A stretch of DNA of 7,760 nucleotides, taken from the NCBI GenBank assembly GCA_045636545.1, contig JAZTXR010000119.1, positions 1 to 7,760 on the forward strand. The letters are read 5' to 3'. The DNA is from HGM04593 sp045636545 (GTDB lineage: Bacteria > Bacteroidota > Bacteroidia > Bacteroidales > Bacteroidaceae). Position numbers and translations under genes: made by a program. Numbering within the stretch: position 1 is the first letter of the stretch; every line of letters starts with the position of its first letter. Below are positions 1-5,983 of the stretch, piece after piece. The notes below the pieces were generated by a model. It saw only the letters and a list, made by a program, of their open reading frames with translations, was not told the DNA's origin and did not search any database.

Positions 1-1
1 T

Positions 2-1117
2 GTTTACAACGCTTCAAAGGCTGCTGTAGAGAACTACAAGGAGCTCGGTTTGAACTCAGAGACAGCTGTTGTATTCAACTTGACATCTAAGGAGCAGATC
101 ATCCTCAACACATGGTACGGTGGTGAGATGAAGAAGGGTATGTTCTCAATGATGAACTACTACCTCCCACTCCAGGGCATCGCTTCAATGCACTGCTCTG
201 CAAACACAAACGAGAAGGGCGAGACAGCTATCTTCTTCGGTTTGTCAGGTACAGGTAAGACCACTCTTTCTACAGACCCAAAGCGCATGCTTATCGGTGA
301 CGACGAGCACGGTTGGGACGACGATTCAGTGTTCAACTTCGAGGGCGGTTGCTACGCAAAGGTTATCAACCTCGACAAGGAGAGCGAGCCCGATATCTTC
401 AACGCCATCAAGCGCGATGCACTTCTTGAGAACGTGACTGTTGATGCAAACGGCAAGATTGATTTCGCAGACAAGAGCGTTACAGAGAACACTCGCGTAT
501 CTTACCCAATCAACCACATCAACAACATCAAGCCAGGTTCAATGGCTGCTCCTGCAAAGAAGGTTATCTTCTTGTCAGCCGATGCATTCGGTGTATTGCC
601 TCCTGTATCTATCCTGAACCCAGAGCAGACACAGTACTACTTCCTCAGCGGCTTCACCGCTAAGTTGGCTGGTACAGAGCGTGGTATCACAGAGCCTACT
701 CCAACATTCTCGGCTTGCTTCGGTGCTGCATTCTTGAGCCTGCACCCAACAAAGTACGGTGAGGAGTTGGTTAAGAAGATGGAGAAGAACGGTGCTAAGG
801 CATACCTCGTCAACACAGGTTGGAACGGTACAGGCAAGCGTATCTCTATCAAGGATACACGTGGCATCATCGATGCTATCCTCGATGGCTCAATCGATAC
901 AGCTCCTACAAAGGTTATCCCTCACTTCGACTTTGTTGTTCCAACAGAGTTGCCAGGTGTTGACCCAGCAATCCTTGACCCACGCGACACATACGCTGAT
1001 GCAGCACAGTGGGAGGAGAAGGCACTTGATTTGGCAGGCCGCTTCATCAAGAACTTCACCAAGTACACAGGCAACGAGGCAGGTAAGGCTCTTGTTGCTG
1101 CAGGTCCAAAGCTCTAA
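2..1117 (+). CDS. pckA: Phosphoenolpyruvate carboxykinase (ATP), C-terminal part, 5' truncated by window edge
   Basis: This cytosolic enzyme interconverts oxaloacetate + ATP and phosphoenolpyruvate + CO2 + ADP; in gut Bacteroidetes it commonly works in the CO2-fixing direction on the route to succinate. The frame is open from base 2 to a TAA at 1115-1117, giving 371 residues. Visible motifs, in residues of this fragment, are the EMKKGMFS segment with the metal-binding Lys near 45, a metal-binding His in ASMHCSAN near 64, the P-loop GLSGTGKTTLS at 80-90, the second kinase motif IGDDEHGWDD near 98-107, the substrate-binding Arg in NTRVSYP near 165, and NGTGKRISIKDTR near 275-287. Aligned by motif to the E. 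coli enzyme (540 residues), about 168 N-terminal residues lie outside the window and the C-terminus is complete. The TTG near position 50 is an internal Leu codon, not a start. A strong terminator follows. Identification is very secure. Confidence 0.97.
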   Translation, partial: VYNASKAAVENYKELGLNSETAVVFNLTSKEQIILNTWYGGEMKKGMFSMMNYYLPLQGIASMHCSANTNEKGETAIFFGLSGTGKTTLSTDPKRMLIGDDEHGWDDDSVFNFEGGCYAKVINLDKESEPDIFNAIKRDALLENVTVDANGKIDFADKSVTENTRVSYPINHINNIKPGSMAAPAKKVIFLSADAFGVLPPVSILNPEQTQYYFLSGFTAKLAGTERGITEPTPTFSACFGAAFLSLHPTKYGEELVKKMEKNGAKAYLVNTGWNGTGKRISIKDTRGIIDAILDGSIDTAPTKVIPHFDFVVPTELPGVDPAILDPRDTYADAAQWEEKALDLAGRFIKNFTKYTGNEAGKALVAAGPKL

Positions 1118-1139
1118 TAAAGTTTTAACCTCAATAATG

Positions 1140-1170
1140 ACGTCTGCTCCACAAGGGGCAGACGTTTTTT
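1140..1170 (+). terminator. Rho-independent terminator of pckA
   Basis: ACGTCTGC (1140-1147) pairs with GCAGACGT (1158-1165). The stem can extend inward with TCC/GGG (one G-U pair), leaving an ACAA loop at 1151-1154. A run of six T starts at 1165. It lies 23 nt after the pckA stop, so pckA is probably the last gene of its transcript. Confidence 0.9.
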
Positions 1171-1193
1171 ATATGACAGAACAGGAGCGTATG

Positions 1194-1218
1194 AAATAGA
1201 GTAACCTACACTCTATTT
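1194..1218. repeat. Perfect 9-bp palindrome upstream of the Pmp3 gene (possible operator)
   Basis: AAATAGAGT (1194-1202) and ACTCTATTT (1210-1218) are perfect inverted repeats separated by 7 nt. The right arm overlaps the candidate -33 element at 1217-1220. An AT-rich dyad of this size touching a promoter could bind a regulator. It could also be a weak hairpin. No T-run follows directly, so a terminator is less likely. Confidence 0.45.
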
Positions 1219-1247
1219 TGCAAGGTCACTTTTTTTTATTATTTTCG
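1217..1247 (+). promoter_or_regulatory. Candidate Bacteroidetes-type promoter for the Pmp3-methyltransferase unit
   Basis: TTTG at 1217-1220 is followed after 19 nt by TATTTTCG at 1240-1247. This fits the Bacteroidetes sigma-factor consensus (TTTG, about 19-21 nt, TAnnTTTG) with one mismatch in the -7 box. The start codon at 1269 would then have a short leader of roughly 15 nt. No Shine-Dalgarno sequence is visible, only an A-rich leader, which is normal for this phylum. The match is by eye and unproven. Confidence 0.5.
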
Positions 1248-1268
1248 CAAAAATATAAACAAACAGAC

Positions 1269-1421
1269 ATGTCACTTATCAGAGTTATTTTGGCTATTTT
1301 ATTTCCACCGCTTGCTGTTGTTGACAGAGGCTGCGGTTCGGTTCTCATAGTACTGCTCCTGACTATTTGCGGTTGGGTTCCGGGTGTTATCGGTGCCTTG
1401 GTCATCCTTAACAAGGAGTGA
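1269..1421 (+). CDS. Pmp3/YqaE (UPF0057) family small membrane protein
   Basis: This 50-residue, highly hydrophobic protein fits the Pmp3/YqaE family: an ILAILFPPLAV first membrane segment, a conserved RGCGS turn, then a second segment of the form LLLTICGWVPGVIGAL. Family members are two-helix inner-membrane proteins linked to membrane potential or stress; the exact role is not known. The ATG at 1269 is chosen because the family motif begins within a few residues of it. A longer frame from a TTG at 1218 would add an unconvincing polar leader that runs back through the candidate promoter. The stop TGA at 1419-1421 overlaps a possible GTG start of the next gene and lies 5 nt before its ATG, so the two genes are probably co-transcribed and translationally close. 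The link to a methyltransferase may be just shared transcription. Confidence 0.87.
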   Translation: MSLIRVILAILFPPLAVVDRGCGSVLIVLLLTICGWVPGVIGALVILNKE

Positions 1422-1426
1422 CAGCC

Positions 1427-2596
1427 ATGCTTGACAGCGCAACCATAGAATTCATAAAAGAGCACCGCTGCGAAGACATACGCACGCTTGCCTTGCAGGC
1501 CAAGCGCTACCCCGCTGTAGACATGCGCGAGGCCGTCACGCAGATTGAGGGATGGCAGCAGGCGCGCGAGAAGCTGCCCACATGGGCAACCGTGGATGGA
1601 ATCACCTACCCGCCTAAAATATCCATGGAGCAATGCTCAAGCGAGCAGACAGCAAAATACAAGGCATCACTGGTCAGAGGCGAGCGTTTTGCCGACCTCA
1701 CCGGTGGTTTCGGCATAGATTTCAGCTACATCGCACAAGGCTTCAACGAAGCCTACTACATTGAGCGCAACGAAAGGCTGTGCAACATTGCCACAGCAAA
1801 TTTCTCACTGTTGGGGCTTGACCATGCAAAGGTGATGAACGGCAATAGCGAGGAACTGCTTGCCACACTGCCGCACCTCGACTGGATATTCGTTGACCCT
1901 GCACGCCGCGACGGCGACGGGCGCAAGGTTGTGGCATTGAGCGACTGCGAGCCCAACATCATGGAGCTCGACCTGCTGTCAAAGGCCGACATGGCAATGG
2001 TAAAATGCTCGCCCATGCTCGACATAACAATGGCATGCCGCCAATTGGGATGCGTGAGCGACATATACATAGTATCGGTAAACAACGAATGCAAGGAGCT
2101 GCTTTTGGTTCTCAACAGCAGTTGCTTCACCACAGTAACAACCCATTGCGTGAACTTCTTGAAAGATGGGGGCACGCAGGTGTTCTCCTTCACACAGGAC
2201 GAGGAGGATTTTGCAGAGACAAGATACAGCAGCGAGGTTGGCAAATACCTCTATGAGCCCAATGCCAGTGTGCAGAAAGCCGGTTGCCCCAAAAGCCTGT
2301 CAAAGTACCACGCGAACAAGCTGCACCCCAACAGCAATCTCTACACATCCTATGAGCATGCCCTCCACTTCCCCGGGCGCATATTCGAAGTGACCGAAGT
2401 ACTTGGCTTCTCCAAGGCCGACATAAAGAAGGTGCAAGCATTGGGAAAAGCGAACATCACTGTGCGCAATTTTCCCGAAAGCGTACAGCAGCTGCGCAAG
2501 CGCCTGAAGCTTGCTGACGGTGGCGACAACTACATCTTTGCCACCACGCTTGCCGATGGCAGCAAGTCTTTGATAGTTTGCAAAAAGGAGAAATAG
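1427..2596 (+). CDS. THUMP-like domain class I SAM-dependent methyltransferase (PG_1098-like)
   Basis: The 389-residue protein has an N-terminal helical part with the family segment EQCSSEQTAKYKA (about 68-80), then a Rossmann methyltransferase core. That core shows the SAM-binding motif DLTGGFGID (90-98), an acidic ribose-binding region in YYIERNERL (about 110-118), and FVDPARRD (155-162) at the usual catalytic/motif IV position. The C-terminal part, with VLGFSKADIKKVQALGKANITVRNFP and the glycine-rich end, resembles the THUMP-like domain of this Bacteroidetes family, which suggests an RNA substrate. That substrate is inference. The ATG at 1427 is preferred; a GTG at 1418, overlapping the upstream stop, would add three residues. 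The TAG stop at 2594-2596 lies inside the left arm of the downstream terminator hairpin. The frame is intact. Family assignment is fairly sure, specificity unknown. Confidence 0.85.
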   Translation: MLDSATIEFIKEHRCEDIRTLALQAKRYPAVDMREAVTQIEGWQQAREKLPTWATVDGITYPPKISMEQCSSEQTAKYKASLVRGERFADLTGGFGIDFSYIAQGFNEAYYIERNERLCNIATANFSLLGLDHAKVMNGNSEELLATLPHLDWIFVDPARRDGDGRKVVALSDCEPNIMELDLLSKADMAMVKCSPMLDITMACRQLGCVSDIYIVSVNNECKELLLVLNSSCFTTVTTHCVNFLKDGGTQVFSFTQDEEDFAETRYSSEVGKYLYEPNASVQKAGCPKSLSKYHANKLHPNSNLYTSYEHALHFPGRIFEVTEVLGFSKADIKKVQALGKANITVRNFPESVQQLRKRLKLADGGDNYIFATTLADGSKSLIVCKKEK

Positions 2597-2622
2597 ATTT
2601 TTTCTATTTCTCCTTTTTGCAA
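2578..2622. terminator. Bidirectional terminator between convergent genes
   Basis: A perfect 20-bp inverted repeat (arms 2578-2597 and 2603-2622) encloses a TTTTT loop. The core GGAGAAATAGA/TCTATTTCTCC is flanked by AAAAA on one side and TTTTT on the other, so each strand reads a stem followed by a T-run. It sits between the methyltransferase (plus) and the S41 protease (minus, stop at 2628-2630), and the methyltransferase stop codon is in its left arm. Confidence 0.92.
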
Positions 2623-2627
2623 GCACT

Positions 2628-4214
2628 TTACTTTGTCATCAACTCCTCAAACTTCTTCTCCTTCACCAATTCGTATCCCTTTTTGAACAGGTCGTTATTC
2701 TTATTATACAGCTGCATGAACTTGTCCATATCCCAAAGGTCGCGTGCCACAAGCTGCTTCAGTTGCAGCTTCAGCTCGGGAAGCGAGCGTTGGAACTCCT
2801 CCTCTCCACCTTCAATCTTCACGCTGTCCTTGACACCCTGCTGTCTCAACATCTCAACGAAGGCCTCGTCAACCTCAAAGCGCTTTTCAAAATCCTCAAC
2901 TGTGGGATACTCGGCCACAAGCCTCTCACGGTTCTCGTCAATGTAGTGCAGCGATGCCTGTATTATGCAACCTTTTGCAGCCAGCGCACGGTGGTACTTG
3001 GTGTAACGCGCAGTGTCAACCGGCACAAAGTAGTCGGGCATAATGCCGCCACCGCCATACACGGGACGCTTCAGGCGCAGAGTGTACGTCTTCAACGAAT
3101 CGGGGAAATGTATGCTGTCGGCACTTGTCATCTCGCCCCTGTTGTAGCGGCTCATAAGGTCATCCTCATACTTCACCGAGTCGCTGCCATACGGTTTCTG
3201 TATACAACGGCCTGTCGGGGTGTAGTAGCGGGCGATGGTGAGGCGAATCATCGAGCCGTCGGGCAACTGGAAGGGACGTTGCACAAGCCCCTTGCCGAAT
3301 GTACGGCGGCCTACAATGAGGCCACGGTCCCAATCCTGCACCGCACCTGCAAGAATCTCCGATGCCGATGCCGATGTCTCGTCTACAAGCACAACCAGAT
3401 TTCCCTTACGGAACTTGCCGCTACCCTTTGACACATAATCAAAACGCGGATTTTTCTTTCCCTCGGTGTAGACCACCAGCTGTTCCGCATCTATCAGTTC
3501 ACCCAGCACCCCCACAGCAGCTGTCAGGTAACCGCCACCGTTGCCGCTGAGGTCAAGTATAAGGTTCTTCATTCCGCACCTCTTCAAGGAGTCGAGTTTT
3601 GTCACGAACTCGGCATGAGTCTTTGCGCCGAATGAGGTGATGCGCATATAACCGTTCTTCTTGTCAATCATATAAGCCACATCCACGGTCTGGGTGCTAA
3701 TGTCATCGCGCACAAGGCTGAAGTTCAGTTTGCGGTCAATGCCACGGCGCACGACCTCCACATTCACTGTCGTGCCCTTTGCACCGCGCAGGCGCGACAT
3801 AATGTCGCTACGCTCCATCTTCACACCTGCTATAACGGTGTCATTGACCGCAACAATCTTGTCACCGGGCAGAATGCCGGCACGCTCCGAAGGGCCGTTG
3901 TTTGTAGTCTGGATGACGTACAGAGTATCGGACACAATATTGAACTGTATTCCAATGCCGCCGAAGCTGCCCTCCATCTGCTCAAGCAGAGCCTTTGTCT
4001 CCTTGGGGTCGGTGTATGTGGAGTGAGGGTCAAGCGCCTTGAGCATCGCCTTAATGCCATCCTCGGTTATCTTGTCATTGTCGGCATCATCAACGTAGAA
4101 GTTTGTTATGATGTTGCCGGTATACATCAGTTTCAGGATATGTTCGGGCATCTGCTGCGCCCTTGCACCCATTGACAGCAGCACTGCTGCAGCAAGAAGA
4201 AATAGCTTTTTCAT
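2628..4214 (-). CDS. S41 family C-terminal processing peptidase (CtpA/Prc type), secreted
   Basis: A 528-residue periplasmic serine protease of the tail-specific/C-terminal processing family. A signal peptide is evident (MKKLF, hydrophobic core, GARA-Q, cleavage predicted near residue 19). An N-terminal region with LDPHSTYTDP (61-70) precedes a PDZ domain (about 84-160: GGIGIQF, GPSERAGILPGDKIVAVND). The S41 core spans about 185-345, including GYMRITSFGAKT, LILDLSGNGGGYL, DETSASASEILAGA and GRRTFGKGLVQ. By the family's spacing of Ser to Lys (25) and Lys to Gln (4), the catalytic residues are Ser283, Lys308 and Gln312, all present. A C-terminal extension of about 180 residues, rich in charged helices, follows. 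Family members trim or degrade envelope proteins after PDZ recognition of C-termini. It is the last gene of the minus-strand group, 204 bp after coaD, and ends just before the bidirectional terminator. Substrates are unknown. Confidence 0.95.
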   Translation of the reverse strand: MKKLFLLAAAVLLSMGARAQQMPEHILKLMYTGNIITNFYVDDADNDKITEDGIKAMLKALDPHSTYTDPKETKALLEQMEGSFGGIGIQFNIVSDTLYVIQTTNNGPSERAGILPGDKIVAVNDTVIAGVKMERSDIMSRLRGAKGTTVNVEVVRRGIDRKLNFSLVRDDISTQTVDVAYMIDKKNGYMRITSFGAKTHAEFVTKLDSLKRCGMKNLILDLSGNGGGYLTAAVGVLGELIDAEQLVVYTEGKKNPRFDYVSKGSGKFRKGNLVVLVDETSASASEILAGAVQDWDRGLIVGRRTFGKGLVQRPFQLPDGSMIRLTIARYYTPTGRCIQKPYGSDSVKYEDDLMSRYNRGEMTSADSIHFPDSLKTYTLRLKRPVYGGGGIMPDYFVPVDTARYTKYHRALAAKGCIIQASLHYIDENRERLVAEYPTVEDFEKRFEVDEAFVEMLRQQGVKDSVKIEGGEEEFQRSLPELKLQLKQLVARDLWDMDKFMQLYNKNNDLFKKGYELVKEKKFEELMTK

Positions 4215-4254
4215 ATATTCTCTTTTTCAAATTGTTTTCGTTCGATTGTCATGC

Positions 4255-4279
4255 TTCAAGCGCACGGAGTGCGCTTGAA
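4255..4279. repeat. Perfect 11-bp palindromic hairpin in the coaD-protease spacer
   Basis: TTCAAGCGCAC (4255-4265) pairs with GTGCGCTTGAA (4269-4279) around a GGA loop. It lies 41-65 nt upstream of the protease start on the minus strand. There is no T-run after it on either strand, so it is not a standard terminator. It could be a dispersed palindrome, an mRNA-stability structure or an operator. Confidence 0.7.
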
Positions 4280-4307
4280 ACTGCTATCGTTCATCATTTG
4301 CCTGTAG

Positions 4308-4329
4308 GGGCAGACACGCCGGTCTGCCC
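4308..4329. repeat. Hairpin of the GGGC(R)RAC dispersed type, copy 1
   Basis: GGGCAGAC (4308-4315) pairs with GTCTGCCC (4322-4329) around the loop ACGCCG. The preceding TGTAGG and following CAACA resemble a short palindromic motif I recall from intergenic regions of many unrelated bacteria; that recollection is not checked here. Sister copy at 4374-4395. Confidence 0.75.
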
Positions 4330-4373
4330 AACACATTGGCTGTTGGTTCCACGGGGTCACGTTCGCGGTTCCT

Positions 4374-4395
4374 GGGCGAACACATCGGTTCGCCC
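4374..4395. repeat. Hairpin of the GGGC(R)RAC dispersed type, copy 2
   Basis: GGGCGAAC (4374-4381) pairs with GTTCGCCC (4388-4395) around the loop ACATCG. It has the same architecture as copy 1: 8-bp stem, 6-nt loop of the form ACNNCG, and CAACA shortly after. The two middle stem pairs differ from copy 1, but pairing is kept on both arms. It ends 23 nt beyond the coaD stop, in the spacer before the protease gene. Confidence 0.75.
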
Positions 4396-4418
4396 CAACA
4401 TTTCACATTTCCGCTCTA

Positions 4419-4859
4419 CTATGGCAGCAGTTCACTCACATCCTTGCCATAGCGCATGAGCTCACGCACCACACTGCTGCTCACTGACGAGTAACCCGGC
4501 TCGCTTACCAACAGCACGGTGTCAATGCCGCCCAATTGCCTGTTAACGTCGGCCAACTCGCGCTCATACTCAAAATCCTTTATGTTGCGCACACCGCGCA
4601 ACAGTACATCGGCACCCACCTCGCGGGCAAAGTCCATCGTGAGACAGCTGTATGAACGCACCTCGACACGGCTGTCGCCACGGTACACGGCGGCAATCGC
4701 GGCCACACGTTCCTCGACTGTAGCCGCACCACCTTTCCCGCTGTTGTAACCAACGGCTACAACAACCTTGTCAAACATCTGCAAGGCGCGCTCCACAAGC
4801 GAGTGGTGGCCTATGGTATAAGGGTCGAACGACCCTGCAAAAAGTGCTGTTTTTGCCAT
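4419..4859 (-). CDS. coaD: Phosphopantetheine adenylyltransferase
   Basis: This enzyme makes dephospho-CoA from 4'-phosphopantetheine and ATP, the penultimate step of coenzyme A synthesis, in the cytosol. The 146-residue protein is slightly shorter than E. coli CoaD (159). It begins with the nucleotidyltransferase signature AGSFDPYTIGHHS (8-20), containing the TxGH box with His18. Further family blocks are RGVRNIKDFEYERELADVNRQL (88-109) and SSVSSSVVRE (124-133), equivalent to the ISSTxVRE block. The ATG at 4859 is the obvious start because the Rossmann beta-strand begins immediately. A short A-rich leader precedes it and no Shine-Dalgarno sequence is seen. It lies downstream of parE on the same strand but is separated from it by the repeat/DUF559 interval, so it may need its own promoter; none was clear by eye. 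Assignment is very secure. Confidence 0.97.
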   Translation of the reverse strand: MAKTALFAGSFDPYTIGHHSLVERALQMFDKVVVAVGYNSGKGGAATVEERVAAIAAVYRGDSRVEVRSYSCLTMDFAREVGADVLLRGVRNIKDFEYERELADVNRQLGGIDTVLLVSEPGYSSVSSSVVRELMRYGKDVSELLP

Positions 4860-4920
4860 TATAATCCTTTAAATTATCTAATCAAAATCTCTCCCGACTC
4901 CTACCTCGGTCACATAACTG

Positions 4921-4940
4921 TCCCTCTTTGAGAAGAGGGA
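4921..4940. repeat. Hairpin A1
   Basis: TCCCTCTT and AAGAGGGA form a perfect 8-bp stem with TGAG loop. It is preceded by ACTG and followed by CGA, then a small second stem GAGG (4944-4947) / CCTC (4953-4956), then GGAGGGAGTTC and the core repeat. Confidence 0.85.
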
Positions 4941-5014
4941 CGAGAGGCAAAACCTCGGAGGGAGTTCCCGTAAACACACGCCACAATTTCAACTCCCACC
5001 CGGCTAAAGCCGTA

Positions 5015-5036
5015 CTCCCTCTTATTCAAGAGGGAG
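5015..5036. repeat. Hairpin B1, 3' flank of the DUF559 gene
   Basis: CTCCCTCTT and AAGAGGGAG form a 9-bp stem with ATTC loop, preceded by a small CGGCT/AGCCG stem (5001-5012). A T-rich run follows on the plus strand, making it terminator-like only for plus transcripts, where there is no gene. The nuclease stop codon lies 37 nt further right. The core repeat that follows other B hairpins is absent; the nuclease gene occupies that place. Confidence 0.85.
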
Positions 5037-5072
5037 ATTTTTTCTTTGAGCGAAGGGAGATATTTTGTGCTA

Positions 5073-5450
5073 TTATTTAGCAATCTCTTTCCTTATAACG
5101 TCAAGAACACCTTCTATATTATTCCAGACATCATTATTCTCAAAGCGTAAAACACGTATGCCACATGAATTCAAAAATTCAGTCCTTTCCAAATCACGCG
5201 TATCGCCCTGCATGGTAAAATGGTCGTTACCGTCAAGTTCCACGCACAATTTACATTTAGGGCAATAAAAATCAAGAATAAAATTACCTACCGAAAATTG
5301 CCGTCTCCATGCAGAGCCTTCTAACTTCCCTGCTTTAAGCTTAAGCCATAAAGCAACCTCTGCCGGCGTCATATTATTACGCAAGTTTCGTCTCAGTCCC
5401 TTAATCTCTTTCTTATTTACATTTCTATTGTATTCCACAATATACTTCAA
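5073..5450 (-). CDS. DUF559 domain endonuclease-like protein (PD-(D/E)xK / Vsr-like fold)
   Basis: The 125-residue protein has the full DUF559 pattern: LRRNLRNNMTPAEVALWLKLK (19-39), WRRQFSVGNFILDFYCPKCKLCVELDG (48-74), then H77 and a C-terminal GIRVLRFENNDV (97-108). Asp60, Glu71 and Asp73 are candidate metal-binding residues of a restriction-endonuclease-like fold. The biological role of DUF559 proteins is not established, so no cutting specificity is claimed. The frame starts with a TTG at 5450 immediately after an in-frame TAG; GTG at residue 5 is the next option, while the first ATG (residue 27) would lose conserved sequence. It is clearly AT-richer than coaD and parE. It lies on the strand of parE and coaD but is enclosed by hairpin repeats B1 and A2. 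It replaces the core segment of one repeat unit, which suggests acquisition with, or association with, those repeats. It appears intact. Confidence 0.85.
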   Translation of the reverse strand: MKYIVEYNRNVNKKEIKGLRRNLRNNMTPAEVALWLKLKAGKLEGSAWRRQFSVGNFILDFYCPKCKLCVELDGNDHFTMQGDTRDLERTEFLNSCGIRVLRFENNDVWNNIEGVLDVIRKEIAK

Positions 5451-5488
5451 CTAAACAAAGTCCAATTCCTACACGGTCATTATAACTG

Positions 5489-5507
5489 TCCCTCTTTGAA
5501 AGAGGGA
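5489..5507. repeat. Hairpin A2, 5' flank of the DUF559 gene
   Basis: TCCCTCTT and AAGAGGGA pair around a TGA loop, one nucleotide shorter than the other A copies. It has the type-A lead (CAATTCCTAC...CGGTCAT...AACTG, 5464-5488), which begins 14 nt outside the nuclease start codon. Its downstream part is shortened: the GGAGGGAGTTC and GTAAACACA segments are missing. Confidence 0.85.
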
Positions 5508-5626
5508 CGAAAGGCAAAGCCATAATTCCAACTCCTACCCCCTGCGGGTATTGCCTTCGGCGAAGTTGTTTGCGTTCGTTGTGCAATCACAAACAAGTTT
5601 GCATTGCACTCACTTACTCACAACAT

Positions 5627-5646
5627 TCCCTCTTGCTCAAGAGGGA
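5627..5646. repeat. Hairpin B2
   Basis: TCCCTCTT and AAGAGGGA pair around a GCTC loop. It is preceded by CAACAT and followed by GATTTTTCTTTGAACGCAAG, then the complete core repeat. It lies inside direct repeat R1. Confidence 0.85.
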
Positions 5647-5720
5647 GATTTTTCTTTGAACGCAAGGGTTCCCATAAACACATGCTATAAATACAACTCC
5701 TACTACCGCCATCAAAACTG

Positions 5721-5740
5721 TCCCTCTTTGAGAAGAGGGA
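5721..5740. repeat. Hairpin A3
   Basis: TCCCTCTT and AAGAGGGA pair around TGAG, identical to A1. The second stem here is GCGAC (5744-5748) / GTCGC (5752-5756), different in sequence from that of A1 but again paired. GGAGGGAGTTC and the core follow. Confidence 0.85.
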
Positions 5741-5889
5741 CGAGCGACAACGTCGCGGAGGGAGTTCACGTAAACACATGCTATAGTTTCCAACTCCTAC
5801 CCCCTTACGGGTATTGCCTTCGGCGAAGTTGTTTGCGTTCGTTGTGCAATCACAAACAAGTTTGCATTGCACTCACTTACTCACAACAT

Positions 5890-5909
5890 TCCCTCTTGCT
5901 CAAGAGGGA
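5890..5909. repeat. Hairpin B3
   Basis: TCCCTCTT and AAGAGGGA pair around GCTC, identical to B2. It is followed by GAGTTTTCTTTGAGCGCAAG and the complete core repeat. Confidence 0.85.
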
Positions 5910-5983
5910 GAGTTTTCTTTGAGCGCAAGGGTTCCCATAAACACACGCTATAAATACAACTCCTACTACCGCCATCAAAACTG

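Larger units (their letters stand above)
5526..5740. repeat. Long direct repeat, copy R1
   Basis: This segment recurs at 5788-6003 with, by eye, four substitutions and one single-base indel. It runs from TTCCAACTCCTACCCCC through a GTGCAAT/ATTGCAC stem (5581-5609), hairpin B2, the core repeat and hairpin A3. Short open frames inside it (such as one starting at 5551) repeat in both copies and look non-coding. Confidence 0.92.

Noticed and set aside
759..1199. 146-codon plus-strand frame overlapping pckA
   Set aside because: A shadow frame of pckA with Ser/Gln/Leu-rich composition; it also runs through the terminator.
1418..1420. GTG as start of the methyltransferase
   Set aside because: Possible, but the ATG three codons later is the stronger start and loses no conserved sequence.
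4163..4459. 98-codon plus-strand frame across the coaD-protease spacer
   Set aside because: It overlaps the starts and ends of two real minus-strand genes and translates the palindromic hairpins; no protein family pattern.
5015..5036. Hairpin B1 as terminator of the DUF559 gene
   Set aside because: On the minus strand the T-rich tract is before, not after, the hairpin (it reads as A-rich). The orientation is wrong for an intrinsic terminator of this gene.
5618..5872. 84-codon minus-strand frame in the repeats
   Set aside because: It reads across hairpins A3 and B2, with low-complexity content and no family features; a repeat artefact.
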